Assembly: GCA_002429165.1 (NCBI GenBank)
Contig: DIYV01000125.1
Location: 47,751 to 67,682, forward strand
DNA length: 19,932 nt
Direction: 5' to 3'
Source: Gallionella sp. UBA6045
GTDB taxonomy: Bacteria; Pseudomonadota; Gammaproteobacteria; Burkholderiales; Gallionellaceae
This document shows positions 1-7,504 of this stretch, piece by piece. Both the position numbers and the translations under genes were made by a program. Position 1 is the stretch's first letter, and the number at the start of each line of letters is the position of its first letter. The notes beneath the pieces were generated by a model that saw only the letters and a list, made by a program, of their open reading frames with translations, was not told where the DNA came from and ran no database searches.

Positions 1-1862
1 TGCGCGGCGAACCGCTGCTGCTGATGTTCATGACTGCGATCAGCCTGGCCGTGGCGGCCATACCCGAGGCGCTGCCTGCAGTGGTGACGATCTCGCTGGC
101 TCTGGGCGCGCGCAAGATGGTCAGGCAGCACGCCCTGATCCGCCGCTTGCCGGCAGTGGAAACGCTGGGCTCGGTGAGCTACATCTGCTCGGACAAGACC
201 GGCACCCTTACCCAGAACAAAATGAAAGTGACGGCGATTTACGCCGACGATGCATTGCACAAAACCTGGCCCGTCAGCGGTGAGCCCTGGGCCACGCTGC
301 TGCAAGCGCTGGCACTGAGCAACGATGCACACTTCGACCATCAAGGCAAGACGCGCGGCGAACCGACCGAGGCAGCGCTGCTGCATGCCGCACAGGCAGC
401 GGGTTACGACAAAGCATTGCTGGAGCAGGAAGCGCCGCGCCTGCTGGAGCTGCCGTTCGATGCCGAGCGCAAGCGCATGACTACTTTGCATCGAGCGGGC
501 GCTGAGGTGATCGCCTACACCAAGGGCTCGCCGGAAACTGTCCTGCCATTATGCGTGAGCAAGCTGTGCGGCAGCGGCGAACACGCCATTGACCGCGAAA
601 TGCTGTTGCGGCAGGCGGAAGCGATGGCTTCAGACGGGCTGCGCGTGCTTGCCTTTGCCTGCCGGCGCTGGGCCAAATTACCAGATGGGCTGCCAGACGG
701 GGCACCCAATGTTGCTGTTGAAACAGACTTGATATTTCTCGGCTTTACCGGATTGATCGACCCGCCGCGCAGCGAAGTGAAAGAAGCGGTGGCGCAGTGC
801 AGGTCGGCTGGCATCACGCCGGTGATGATCACCGGCGATCATCCAGCGACCGCGCGCGCCATTGCGCGCGAACTCGGCATTCTTGCAGATGCAGATGGGG
901 CCGACGGCGGAGGCCGAGTGATGACCGGAGCCGAGTTGGCGCTGCTCGATCAGGCAGCCTTCGAGGCCAAAGTGGAACAGGTGCGGGTTTACGCGCGCGT
1001 CGACCCGGCGCAGAAGATCAGGATCGTAAAGGCATTGCAGGACAAGGGTGCTGTGGTGGCGATGACCGGCGACGGCGTCAACGACGCGCCGGCCCTGAGA
1101 GCCGCCAACATCGGCATCGCGATGGGCAAGGGCGGCACCGACGTGGCGCGCGAGGCGGCGCACATGGTGCTGCTCGACGACAACTTCGCCACCATCGTGC
1201 ACGCGGTGCGCCACGGCCGCCGCCTCTACGACAACATCCGAAAATTCATCCGCTACGGGGTGACCACCAATTCCGCAGAGATATGGACCATCTTTCTCGC
1301 GCCGTTTTTGGGTCTGCCTATCCCGCTGCTGCCCATTCATATTTTGTGGATCAATCTGGTCACCGACGGTCTGCCCGCGCTCGCTCTCACAGCCGAACCC
1401 GCCGAGCGCGGCATCATGCGCCGCCCGCCGCGCCCGATGCAGGAAAGCATCTTCGCGCACGGCATGTGGCAACACATGCTATGGATGGGCTTGCTGATGG
1501 CGGCACTCACGCTGCTCACCCAGGCGTGGGCCTTTCGCACCGGCCATGCGCACTGGCAGACCATGGTGTTCACCGTGCTGACCTTGACCCAGCTCGTCCA
1601 CGTGATGGCGATACGCTCGGAAAAAGAATCGCTGTTCACCATCGGGTTACTTTCCAACCGTCCGATGGCGTTGGCCCTGCTCGTCACATTCTTTTTGCAA
1701 ATGGCGACCATTTACGTGCCGGCGCTTCATCCCATATTCAAAACCGAAGCGCTCGACATCGGCGAACTGGCGGCATGCCTGGTGATTTCCGGCGTTGTGC
1801 TGCTGGCGGTGGAATTTGAAAAATGGCTGGTGCGGAGGGAATGGATCTATCGCACCTCATGA
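1..1862 (+). CDS. Type II (Ca2+-type) cation-transporting P-type ATPase, 5'-truncated by window edge
   Basis: The reading frame is open from base 3 with no start in view, so about 620 C-terminal residues are seen of a pump family usually near 900; M1-M3 and the actuator domain lie outside. Visible in order: M4 with [12 protein letters not shown], the phosphorylation motif SDKTGTLT (Asp codon near 192), the nucleotide-binding motif TKGSPE, the hinge [12 protein letters not shown], then M5-M10. Ion-site residues of SERCA are kept in M4 (Glu of PEALP), M5 (Asn and Glu of NSAEIW) and M6 (Asn, Thr, Asp of NLVTDGLPA). In M8 the SERCA site-I glutamate aligns with Gln (TLTQLVHVM), as in plasma-membrane-type pumps. 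The likely role is ATP-driven Ca2+ export across the inner membrane; Mn2+ or another cation is possible. It lies 185 bp before nhaD on the same strand. Confidence 0.9.
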   Translation, partial: RGEPLLLMFMTAISLAVAAIPEALPAVVTISLALGARKMVRQHALIRRLPAVETLGSVSYICSDKTGTLTQNKMKVTAIYADDALHKTWPVSGEPWATLLQALALSNDAHFDHQGKTRGEPTEAALLHAAQAAGYDKALLEQEAPRLLELPFDAERKRMTTLHRAGAEVIAYTKGSPETVLPLCVSKLCGSGEHAIDREMLLRQAEAMASDGLRVLAFACRRWAKLPDGLPDGAPNVAVETDLIFLGFTGLIDPPRSEVKEAVAQCRSAGITPVMITGDHPATARAIARELGILADADGADGGGRVMTGAELALLDQAAFEAKVEQVRVYARVDPAQKIRIVKALQDKGAVVAMTGDGVNDAPALRAANIGIAMGKGGTDVAREAAHMVLLDDNFATIVHAVRHGRRLYDNIRKFIRYGVTTNSAEIWTIFLAPFLGLPIPLLPIHILWINLVTDGLPALALTAEPAERGIMRRPPRPMQESIFAHGMWQHMLWMGLLMAALTLLTQAWAFRTGHAHWQTMVFTVLTLTQLVHVMAIRSEKESLFTIGLLSNRPMALALLVTFFLQMATIYVPALHPIFKTEALDIGELAACLVISGVVLLAVEFEKWLVRREWIYRTS

Positions 1863-1920
1863 CAGTCATATTGAAATTTCCGACCAGTGTTAATCAGATA
1901 CAGGCCTATGCGCTAAACGA

Positions 1921-1951
1921 ATCCAATCCCGAAAATTTGAATCGGGCGGAT
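1921..1951 (+). other. Imperfect hairpin in the leader between the P-type ATPase and the first nhaD
   Basis: ATCC (1921-1924) and CCCGA (1928-1932) pair with TCGGG (1942-1946) and GGAT (1948-1951), giving a 5+4 bp stem with a small internal loop and a 9-nt loop. No T-run follows, so it is not a standard intrinsic terminator. It may be a leader structure of nhaD mRNA or DNA-level noise. No recognised riboswitch could be assigned by eye. Confidence 0.3.
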
Positions 1952-1956
1952 CACGT

Positions 1957-1985
1957 TTCGGAACTGCACGGTGAACGGGTAGAAT
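1957..1985 (+). promoter_or_regulatory. Weak sigma70-like promoter candidate upstream of nhaD
   Basis: A TAGAAT -10-like hexamer (1980-1985) sits 17 bp after TTCGGA (1957-1962). Only the -10 is good; the -35 matches three of six positions. It would place transcription about 55 bp before the first nhaD ATG. Co-transcription from the ATPase gene cannot be ruled out. Confidence 0.25.
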
Positions 1986-2047
1986 GCATTGCGTTGGCAG
2001 TATTGCCTGAGTGGCTTGCCTGAATGATTTTCCGCGGAGACATACTG

Positions 2048-3457
2048 ATGAAACGCTTAATTCTGTTGATATCCATGCTTTTCATGCCGCTGATGGCGCA
2101 CGCCGCGGAGGGTGTCACGCGTCTCGATCTGACCAGTAACTGGGTAGGTATCACCTCCGCGGTGTTGTTCTTTATCGCTTACCTGGCGGTGATGGCCGAG
2201 GAATTTACGCTGTTGCGCAAATCCAAGCCGGTGATGCTGGCGGCCGGGATCATCTGGGCACTGATCGCCTGGTATTATCAGGCGCATGACATACCGCACC
2301 TGGTCGAAACTGCGCTGCGCCACAATCTGGAAGAGTATGCGGAACTGATGCTGTTCCTGATCGTTGCGATGACTTACATCAACGCGATGGAAGAGCGTAA
2401 TGTGTTCGAGGCACTGAGGTCCTGGCTGATCAGTAAAGGGTTCAGTTATCGTGTGCTGTTCTGGGTGACGGGTTGGATCGCCTTCTTCCTTTCGGGTCTG
2501 GCAGACAATCTGACAACTGCATTGCTGATGGGTGCGGTGGTCGTGGCGGTTGGACATGGCAACCGCAAATTTGTGGTGTTGGGTTGCATCAATCTGGTCA
2601 TAGCGGCCAACGCCGGCGGGGCATTTTCCCCTTTCGGCGATATCACCACGCTGATGGTCTGGCAGAAGAACATCATTGCAAGCAACGGGCCGGTCGGTTT
2701 CTGGACATTCTTCTATCTGCTCATACCCGCCATGGTGAATTTCGTCGTGCCGGCGGTGGTCATGCATCTTTTTGTGCCGTTCGGGAAACCCGAAGGTGGC
2801 GGCGCGATGGTCAGGATGAAACGCGGTGCGTTGCCTATCGTCGCCTTGTTCATGTCCACCATCGCGCTGGCGGTAAGTTTCCACAGCAAGCTTGGATTGC
2901 CGCCCGTGATCGGCATGCTGACCGGCATGGGGGTGCTGAAATTCTATGCCTTCTATCTCAGGATAACCACCAGCGGGCGGGCGCAGGCCCATGCTTCCGA
3001 AATCGGCAGCCCGGCGGCATTTGACATTTACCGCGAGGTGGCTCGCTCGGAGTGGGATACGTTATTTTTCTTCTATGGAGTAGTGATGTGCGTGGGCGGG
3101 CTCGGTTTCATCGGCTATCTCGGCATGATTTCGCAAATCATTTACGTCGACTGGGGCGCCACCAATGCCAATATCGCCATAGGCGCGATCTCTGCGGTGG
3201 TGGATAACATCCCGGTGATGTTCGCGGTGTTGACCATGCAACCCGACATGTCTGTCGGGCAATGGTTGCTGGTGACATTGACTGCCGGGGTAGGCGGTTC
3301 GCTGCTGTCGATCGGCTCCGCGGCGGGCGTGGCGTTGATGGGACAGGCGCGCGGTGTCTACACCTTCTTCGGCCATTTGAAATGGACACCGGTGATCGCG
3401 CTGGGTTACGCGGCCAGCATAGCAACGCATATGGCGCTCAATCATGCTTTGTTTTGA
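2048..3457 (+). CDS. nhaD: NhaD-family Na+/H+ antiporter, copy 1
   Basis: This predicted 469-residue inner-membrane antiporter of the NhaD/ArsB (ion transporter) superfamily would exchange cytoplasmic Na+ or Li+ for H+. The ATG at 2048 is preferred over the upstream ATG at 2024 because GGAGA (2036-2040) lies 7 bp before it, it opens directly into a signal-like segment (MKRLILLISMLFMPLMAHA), and copy 2 starts at the same place. Multiple hydrophobic segments carry the family motifs: ADNLTTALLMG with Asp153, AANAGGAFSPFGDITTLMVW with Asp198, VVDNIPVMFAVLTMQPDM with Asp386, and a Gly/Ser-rich VGGSLLSIGSAAGVALMG. Asp153 and Asp198 match the positions of essential aspartates known in Vibrio NhaD. 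It is followed after 55 bp by a second copy. Confidence 0.92.
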   Translation: MKRLILLISMLFMPLMAHAAEGVTRLDLTSNWVGITSAVLFFIAYLAVMAEEFTLLRKSKPVMLAAGIIWALIAWYYQAHDIPHLVETALRHNLEEYAELMLFLIVAMTYINAMEERNVFEALRSWLISKGFSYRVLFWVTGWIAFFLSGLADNLTTALLMGAVVVAVGHGNRKFVVLGCINLVIAANAGGAFSPFGDITTLMVWQKNIIASNGPVGFWTFFYLLIPAMVNFVVPAVVMHLFVPFGKPEGGGAMVRMKRGALPIVALFMSTIALAVSFHSKLGLPPVIGMLTGMGVLKFYAFYLRITTSGRAQAHASEIGSPAAFDIYREVARSEWDTLFFFYGVVMCVGGLGFIGYLGMISQIIYVDWGATNANIAIGAISAVVDNIPVMFAVLTMQPDMSVGQWLLVTLTAGVGGSLLSIGSAAGVALMGQARGVYTFFGHLKWTPVIALGYAASIATHMALNHALF

Positions 3458-3512
3458 GCGCCGTTTATGCAGATCAAGCAGAAATGAACAATAACTTTGG
3501 AGACATCCACTG

Positions 3513-4928
3513 ATGAACCGCCTTGCCCTTTTGATATTCCTGCTGTTCATGCCACTGCTGGCTTTTGCCTCGGAGGGTATCGAACGTCTCGATCTGACCA
3601 ATAGCTGGGTGGGTATCACCTCAGTGGTGCTGTTCTTTATCGCCTATCTGGCGGTGATGGCCGAGGAATTCACCCATCTGCGCAAATCCAAGCCGGTGAT
3701 GCTGGCAGCCGGAATCATCTGGGCGCTGATCGCATGGTACTACCAGTCGCACGACATGCCGCACATGGTCGAAACGGCGCTGCGCCACAATCTGGAAGAG
3801 TACGCCGAACTGATGCTGTTCCTGATCGTCGCGATGACTTACATCAATTCGATGGACGAGCGCAATGTGTTCGAGGCGCTGAGGTCCTGGCTGATACACA
3901 AGGGGTTCGGTTATCGCACCCTGTTCTGGGTGACGGGGATTCTGGCGTTTTTTATTTCATCGGTCGCGGACAACATGACCACGGCACTGCTGATGGGAGC
4001 GGTCGTGATGGCTGTCGGGCATGGCAACCGGAAATTTGTGGTGCTGGGATGCATCAATCTGGTCATCGCGGCCAACGCCGGCGGGGCATTCTCTCCGTTC
4101 GGCGATATCACCACGCTGATGGTCTGGCAAAAGAACATCATCGCCAGTAACGGGGCGATCGGCTTCTGGACATTCTTCTATCTGTTCATCCCCGCGTTTG
4201 TGAATTTTGCCGTGCCGGCCGCGATCATGTATTTCTTTGTTCCCGATGAAAAACCCGCAACCGGCGGGGCGACGGTCAGGATGAAACCGGGTGCGCTTGT
4301 CATCGTTGCCTTGTTCATGTTCACCATCGCACTCGCGGTTGGTTTCCATAGTTTTCTTCAGTTGCCGCCGGTGATCGGCATGCTGACCGGATTGAGTCTG
4401 CTGAAGTTCTATGCATACTTTTTGAAAACCGCCGACAAACGCTTCCGCTCGGGTTATTCGTCAGGTGAAAACATCGGCAGCCCGGTTGCATTTGACATAT
4501 ACCGTGAAGTGGCGCGTGCAGAATGGGATACCCTGTTCTTCTTCTACGGGGTGGTAATGTGTGTGGGCGGGCTCGGGTTTGTCGGCTATCTGGCCATGAC
4601 CTCGCATGCGATCTATGGCGGATGGGGGGCAACCAACGCCAACATCGCCATCGGCCTGATCTCCTCTGTAGTAGACAATATCCCGGTGATGTTTGCGGTG
4701 TTGACCATGCAGCCCGATATGTCCATCGGACAATGGCTTTTGGTGACAATGACTGCCGGGGTGGGCGGTTCGCTGCTGTCGATCGGCTCCGCGGCGGGCG
4801 TGGCATTGATGGGACAGGCACGCGGTGTCTATACCTTTTTCGGGCACCTGAAATGGACACCGGTGATCGCGCTGGGCTATGCGGCCAGCATCGCCGTGCA
4901 CCTGTTGATTAACCACACTTTGTTCTGA
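3513..4928 (+). CDS. nhaD: NhaD-family Na+/H+ antiporter, copy 2
   Basis: This 471-residue paralog of the preceding gene has the same predicted Na+(Li+)/H+ exchange role in the inner membrane. The start is set by GGAGA at 3499-3503, 9 bp before ATG, and by a signal-like N-terminus (MNRLALLIFLLFMPLLAFA). All motifs of copy 1 recur: VADNMTTALLMG, AGGAFSPFGDITTLMVW, VVDNIPVMFAVLTMQPDM and VGGSLLSIGSAAG, so both copies look functional. Differences cluster in the loop before IGSPVAFDIYREV (KTADKRFRSGYSSGEN here, shorter and unlike it in copy 1) and in scattered membrane positions. The 55-bp gap to copy 1 shows no convincing promoter or terminator, so the pair is probably one transcript. Two copies may differ in pH range or ion preference, which is inference only. 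Confidence 0.92.
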   Translation: MNRLALLIFLLFMPLLAFASEGIERLDLTNSWVGITSVVLFFIAYLAVMAEEFTHLRKSKPVMLAAGIIWALIAWYYQSHDMPHMVETALRHNLEEYAELMLFLIVAMTYINSMDERNVFEALRSWLIHKGFGYRTLFWVTGILAFFISSVADNMTTALLMGAVVMAVGHGNRKFVVLGCINLVIAANAGGAFSPFGDITTLMVWQKNIIASNGAIGFWTFFYLFIPAFVNFAVPAAIMYFFVPDEKPATGGATVRMKPGALVIVALFMFTIALAVGFHSFLQLPPVIGMLTGLSLLKFYAYFLKTADKRFRSGYSSGENIGSPVAFDIYREVARAEWDTLFFFYGVVMCVGGLGFVGYLAMTSHAIYGGWGATNANIAIGLISSVVDNIPVMFAVLTMQPDMSIGQWLLVTMTAGVGGSLLSIGSAAGVALMGQARGVYTFFGHLKWTPVIALGYAASIAVHLLINHTLF

Positions 4929-4975
4929 TGTCGCGGTGAGGGTCGTGACGCGAATTCAGGACCGGCAGTTTGGGC

Positions 4976-5005
4976 TTGACGCGGCACTGCCACTGCACAT
5001 AAAAT
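4976..5005 (+). promoter_or_regulatory. Sigma70-type promoter candidate for the glutaredoxin gene
   Basis: TTGACG (4976-4981) and TAAAAT (5000-5005) are separated by 18 bp. The hexamers match the consensus at five of six positions each. The expected transcript would start near 5012, about 25 bp before the glutaredoxin ATG. This suggests the gene is transcribed apart from nhaD. Confidence 0.55.
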
Positions 5006-5035
5006 TCCCGACCATTTAATTAAGGTAATAACGCC

Positions 5036-5350
5036 ATGAGCACAGATATCCAGCAACGTATCAAAGAACAAGTCACCACACATCCGGTGGTGCTGTATAT
5101 GAAAGGCAATCCGCAGGCTCCGCAGTGCGGATTTTCCGCCAACGCCGTGCGCATACTCAACGCGCTGGGCGTGAAGGAGTTATTCACGGTGGACGTGTTG
5201 CAAGACCCGGAGATCCGTCAGGGTGTCAAGGATTACGCCAACTGGCCGACTGTTCCTCAACTGTATATCAAGGGTGAATTTGTCGGCGGCTCCGACATCA
5301 TGACCGAGATGTACCAGAGCGGGGAACTCAAAGAGTTGCTGACTGACTAG
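5036..5350 (+). CDS. grxD: Monothiol glutaredoxin, Grx4 (CGFS) type
   Basis: A 104-residue cytoplasmic protein of the usual length for Grx4/GrxD. The signature PQCGFSANAV places the single active-site Cys near residue 29. Other family marks are MKGNPQAPQCGFS, the cis-Pro segment WPTVPQLYIKGEFVGGSDI with the glutathione-binding TVP, and a C-terminal GELKELL helix. CGFS glutaredoxins bind [2Fe-2S] clusters with glutathione and pass them to apo-proteins and BolA partners, rather than acting mainly as disulfide reductases. AAGG at 5022-5025 lies 10 bp before ATG, and a good promoter candidate lies just upstream. The gene stands alone between the nhaD pair and a 368-bp non-coding stretch. Confidence 0.95.
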   Translation: MSTDIQQRIKEQVTTHPVVLYMKGNPQAPQCGFSANAVRILNALGVKELFTVDVLQDPEIRQGVKDYANWPTVPQLYIKGEFVGGSDIMTEMYQSGELKELLTD

Positions 5351-5416
5351 TCCGAAGGTCTTTCGCATTTCGGCAGTTCGGTTTCGAAATTCTGCGTCCC
5401 CCGTTTCAGCCTTGAA

Positions 5417-5451
5417 GCTATCCCTGCCACGTTGCACGCGGCAGGGATAGC
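5417..5451. other. Strong hairpin, 12-bp perfect arms, downstream of grxD
   Basis: GCTATCCCTGCC (5417-5428) is the exact reverse complement of GGCAGGGATAGC (5440-5451). The 11-nt loop can pair further (CGT 5430-5432 with ACG 5436-5438) after one mismatch. It begins 67 bp after the grxD stop. There is no T-run on either side, so it is not a classical intrinsic terminator. It may stabilise the 3' end of grxD mRNA, act as a Rho-linked pause, or be a dispersed palindromic element. Confidence 0.6.
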
Positions 5452-5604
5452 GAGCTGCCTGGGAATCGTTCTCATTGAGATGATCCTCCATCCTGCTGTC
5501 ACAAGCGCACGAAACTTTTGCTTGCCATGAAATCTCGGCAACACGGCAAGGCTGAAGCAGCTAAAATATTAGCGCGCGCCATGTTGCTCAGTGCCCCCCT
5601 GTGC

Positions 5605-5619
5605 TACAGTTGCACTGTA
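5605..5619. promoter_or_regulatory. Operator-like palindrome upstream of the ThDP-enzyme operon
   Basis: TACAGT (5605-5610) and ACTGTA (5614-5619) form a perfect inverted repeat around a 3-bp centre. It overlaps the putative -35 element TTGCAC (5610-5615). The geometry is that of a dimeric regulator site. No regulator gene is adjacent and I cannot name the family. Confidence 0.4.
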
Positions 5620-5638
5620 ATCATGGAATAGATTTATT
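5610..5638 (+). promoter_or_regulatory. Promoter candidate for the ThDP-enzyme operon
   Basis: TTGCAC (5610-5615) and TTTATT (5633-5638) are 17 bp apart. The match is moderate (three and four of six positions). Transcription would begin near 5645, so the mRNA leader would contain the hairpin at 5647-5665 and the small ORF at 5687-5722. Confidence 0.35.
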
Positions 5639-5646
5639 GCCAGCGG

Positions 5647-5665
5647 TGGAGATTCAAAGTCTCCA
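5647..5665 (+). other. Leader hairpin, 8-bp stem with 3-nt loop
   Basis: TGGAGATT (5647-5654), loop CAA and AGTCTCCA (5658-5665) form a stem that is complete at RNA level, allowing one G-U pair. It lies between the predicted transcription start and a purine-rich AAGGGGGAG (5676-5684), so it could affect ribosome access or mRNA stability. Confidence 0.4.
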
Positions 5666-5686
5666 GGGTTGGAATAAGGGGGAGTG

Positions 5687-5722
5687 ATGCATTTTGAAAC
5701 CGGATCAGTGATCAGCCGATGA
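5687..5722 (+). CDS. Putative 11-codon leader peptide coupled to the ThDP-enzyme gene
   Basis: This short ORF encodes MHFETGSVISR. It is preceded by the strongest Shine-Dalgarno-like run in the region, TAAGGGGGAG ending at 5684, rather close to the ATG. Its stop codon TGA overlaps the ATG of the next gene as ATGA (5719-5722). That next gene has no clear ribosome-binding site of its own, so translational coupling is plausible. The peptide has no run of a single regulatory amino acid, so a classical amino-acid attenuator is not evident. Coding status is unproven. Confidence 0.35.
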   Translation: MHFETGSVISR

Positions 5723-7497
5723 AAGAGATAAGGCAAGAGCAAGCCTTCGAAGAAAAACCACAACTGCATCCACAACCACAACCACATCCACATCCACATC
5801 CTCTTGAGGCGGCGGATCTGCTGGTTGCCTATCTGGAACAAATCGGTGTCGAGTTTGTATTCGGTGTGCCCGGTGGCGCCATCGAACCGCTGTACAACGC
5901 GCTGGCGCGCAGTTCACGACGTGGCGGGCCGCGCCCGATCGTCGCGCGGCATGAAACGGGGGCTGCTTTCATGGCCGATGGCTACGCTCGTGAATCGGGC
6001 AAGCTCGGTGTGTGCTGTGCCACTTCAGGTCCGGGGGCCACCAATCTCATCACCGGCGTGGCTTGCGCTTATGAAAACGAGATTCCAATGCTGGTCATCA
6101 CCGGCCAGCCCTCGTTGCGTTTGTTGGGCCGGGGGGCGTTGCAGGAATCATCCGGTGCCGGCATAGACACAGTTTCCATGTTCCGTACCTGCACACGCTA
6201 CAGCGCGCTGATATCCCATCCGGATCAACTGGAAAGACAACTGACCAATGCACTACTGGGTGCGTACCAGCCGACACCCGGCCCGGTTCACCTCAGCATT
6301 CCGATGGATGTACTGCGCTCGACGATGAAAAGCGGGCCGGCCTATGATCTGGCACATCTGCTCAAGCCGTTGACCGCTGTTGATGACACGGCGGTGCGCG
6401 AACTGCAGACGCTATTGGCGCAGACCAAGAAGTTGGTGGTGCTGATCGGTAGCAGTTGCGGCGAAGCCATTGACCTCATCATCGAGTTGGTGGAAAGGAT
6501 GGGCGGGGTCTTCGTGGTCACACCCGATGCCAAAGGATTTATCAGTCCTCGTCACCCTTTGTACCGTGGTGTGTTTGGTTTTGCCGGCCACCGCTCCGCT
6601 GTGGCAGCGGTTGAAGATAAGGCAGTGGACCTGATTCTGGTAGTCGGTTCCAATCTGAGTGAGTGGACCAGCAACGGCTGGAGCGAAGCTGTGCTGAACA
6701 ACCGGCTGGTGCATATTGATTCCTTCGAGGCACACCTGGCACGCTCCCCGATGGCGCGCCTGCATGTACGCGGGGATATACGCCCGGTGTTCGAACGGCT
6801 GCTGCGAACGCTGCGCAGAGAAGGTCAGGAAGAGATTTCCGTTGGAGAAAAGCGAAAATTCAAAAAGGTTTCTGTTGACGATCTGTTCAAGCCCGCGTCC
6901 GTCGACGCACCCATCAAACCGCAGTATTTGATGCGCGAACTCGGCTGGCGCAGCCCTCCCGATGCGCGCTTCCTGACCGATACCGGCAACAGCACGATCT
7001 GGGCGATCCATGATCTGGCCATGCATGACCACGAACCCAGCACAGGAGGCTGGATGCGCGTCACGATGAATTTCGCCCCGATGGGCTGGGCTATCGGCGG
7101 CGCGGTCGGTACCGCGCTGGCGAATCGTGCAGTGCCGGTAGTCTGCATTACCGGCGATGGCAGTCTGCTGATGAATGGCCAGGAAATGACCGTGGCACTG
7201 ACCGAAAAACTCACCGTGCTGTTCGTGATACTCAATGATGCGGCATTGGGCATGGTGAAGTTCGGTCAGCGTATGGCGGGTGCCGAGCAGGTGGCCTTCG
7301 AATTGCCAGCGGTCGATTTCAAAATGATGGCCGAATCCATGGGCATCCGGGGTCATGTGATACGCACCGCCGAGGACCTTGACAATCTCGATCTCGATGC
7401 GATCATGCACCATCCCGGCCCGACTGTGCTGGATGTGCGTGTTGACAAGGAAGAGGCACCACCGATGGAATTGAGGCTCAGAACATTAGGACGATGA
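5719..7497 (+). CDS. ThDP-dependent enzyme of the acetolactate synthase-like family with His/Pro-rich N-terminus
   Basis: This 592-residue cytoplasmic protein has the three-domain fold of ThDP enzymes such as acetolactate synthase, 2-hydroxyacyl-CoA lyase and related decarboxylases. The N-terminal PYR domain has VFGVPGGAIEPLYNAL and RHETGAAFMADG, with catalytic Glu79. The central domain spans roughly residues 215-350. The C-terminal PP domain has the Mg-ThDP motif GDGSLLMNG (479-481) followed 24 residues later by LND (Asn506), where many relatives have NN. Residues 13-28 form an unusual His/Pro/Gln tail before the conserved core. The exact substrate cannot be assigned. No small regulatory subunit (IlvN type) or other ilv gene is nearby, which speaks against housekeeping valine/isoleucine synthesis. 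The gene leads an operon with two citrate-synthase-fold genes, 7 bp before the first. Its ATG overlaps the stop of a leader ORF. Confidence 0.85.
   Translation: MKEIRQEQAFEEKPQLHPQPQPHPHPHPLEAADLLVAYLEQIGVEFVFGVPGGAIEPLYNALARSSRRGGPRPIVARHETGAAFMADGYARESGKLGVCCATSGPGATNLITGVACAYENEIPMLVITGQPSLRLLGRGALQESSGAGIDTVSMFRTCTRYSALISHPDQLERQLTNALLGAYQPTPGPVHLSIPMDVLRSTMKSGPAYDLAHLLKPLTAVDDTAVRELQTLLAQTKKLVVLIGSSCGEAIDLIIELVERMGGVFVVTPDAKGFISPRHPLYRGVFGFAGHRSAVAAVEDKAVDLILVVGSNLSEWTSNGWSEAVLNNRLVHIDSFEAHLARSPMARLHVRGDIRPVFERLLRTLRREGQEEISVGEKRKFKKVSVDDLFKPASVDAPIKPQYLMRELGWRSPPDARFLTDTGNSTIWAIHDLAMHDHEPSTGGWMRVTMNFAPMGWAIGGAVGTALANRAVPVVCITGDGSLLMNGQEMTVALTEKLTVLFVILNDAALGMVKFGQRMAGAEQVAFELPAVDFKMMAESMGIRGHVIRTAEDLDNLDLDAIMHHPGPTVLDVRVDKEEAPPMELRLRTLGR
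5770..5799 (+). repeat. Hexanucleotide tandem repeat encoding Pro-Gln / Pro-His
   Basis: Five in-frame hexamers, CCACAA twice then CCACAT three times, encode PQPQPHPHPH near the N-terminus of the ThDP enzyme. Each unit adds two residues, so copy-number change would keep the frame. His17, His23, His25 and His27 could bind metal, or the tail could be a disordered spacer. Confidence 0.8.
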
Positions 7498-7504
7498 GAT
7501 AAAT

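Larger units (their letters stand above)
2036..4928 (+). repeat. Tandem duplication containing the two nhaD genes
   Basis: Two units (about 2036-3457 and 3499-4928), each with GGAGA, a short spacer and an antiporter gene, lie head to tail with about 1465-1471 bp offset. Proteins are alike from signal peptide to C-terminus; the main difference is a loop near residues 300-320, where copy 2 is two residues longer. At DNA level many blocks are exact, including 41 identical bases at 3293-3333 and 4764-4804, while other stretches show silent changes. This fits an older duplication with local homogenisation. Confidence 0.85.
5351..5718. other. Non-coding region between grxD and the ThDP-enzyme operon, rich in inverted repeats
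   Basis: No convincing gene is seen on either strand in these 368 bp. It holds a series of inverted repeats: a 12-bp perfect stem (5417-5451), CTTGCC/GGCAAG (5521-5526 / 5545-5550), GCTAA-AATA-TTAGC (5560-5573), TACAGT-TGC-ACTGTA (5605-5619) and an 8-bp stem with a 3-nt loop (5647-5665). An 11-codon ORF closes the region (5687-5722). The right half most likely carries the promoter and leader of the downstream operon. Confidence 0.6.

Noticed and set aside
1823..2023. 66-codon ORF between the ATPase and nhaD.
   Set aside because: It overlaps the ATPase end, has no ribosome-binding site, and its product resembles no family I know.
5461..5479. Fur-box-like sequence (GAATCGTTCTCATT core).
   Set aside because: Only 10 of 19 positions match the classical Fur consensus and it lies about 240 bp before the nearest downstream start.
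5180..5544. Two minus-strand ORFs overlapping grxD and its downstream region.
   Set aside because: They overlap a well supported gene or lack ribosome sites and recognisable motifs.
5569..5841. Minus-strand ORF with a Trp/Met-rich repeat.
   Set aside because: It is the complement of the CCACA(A/T) repeat in the ThDP-enzyme gene; the plus-strand frame has clear domain evidence.
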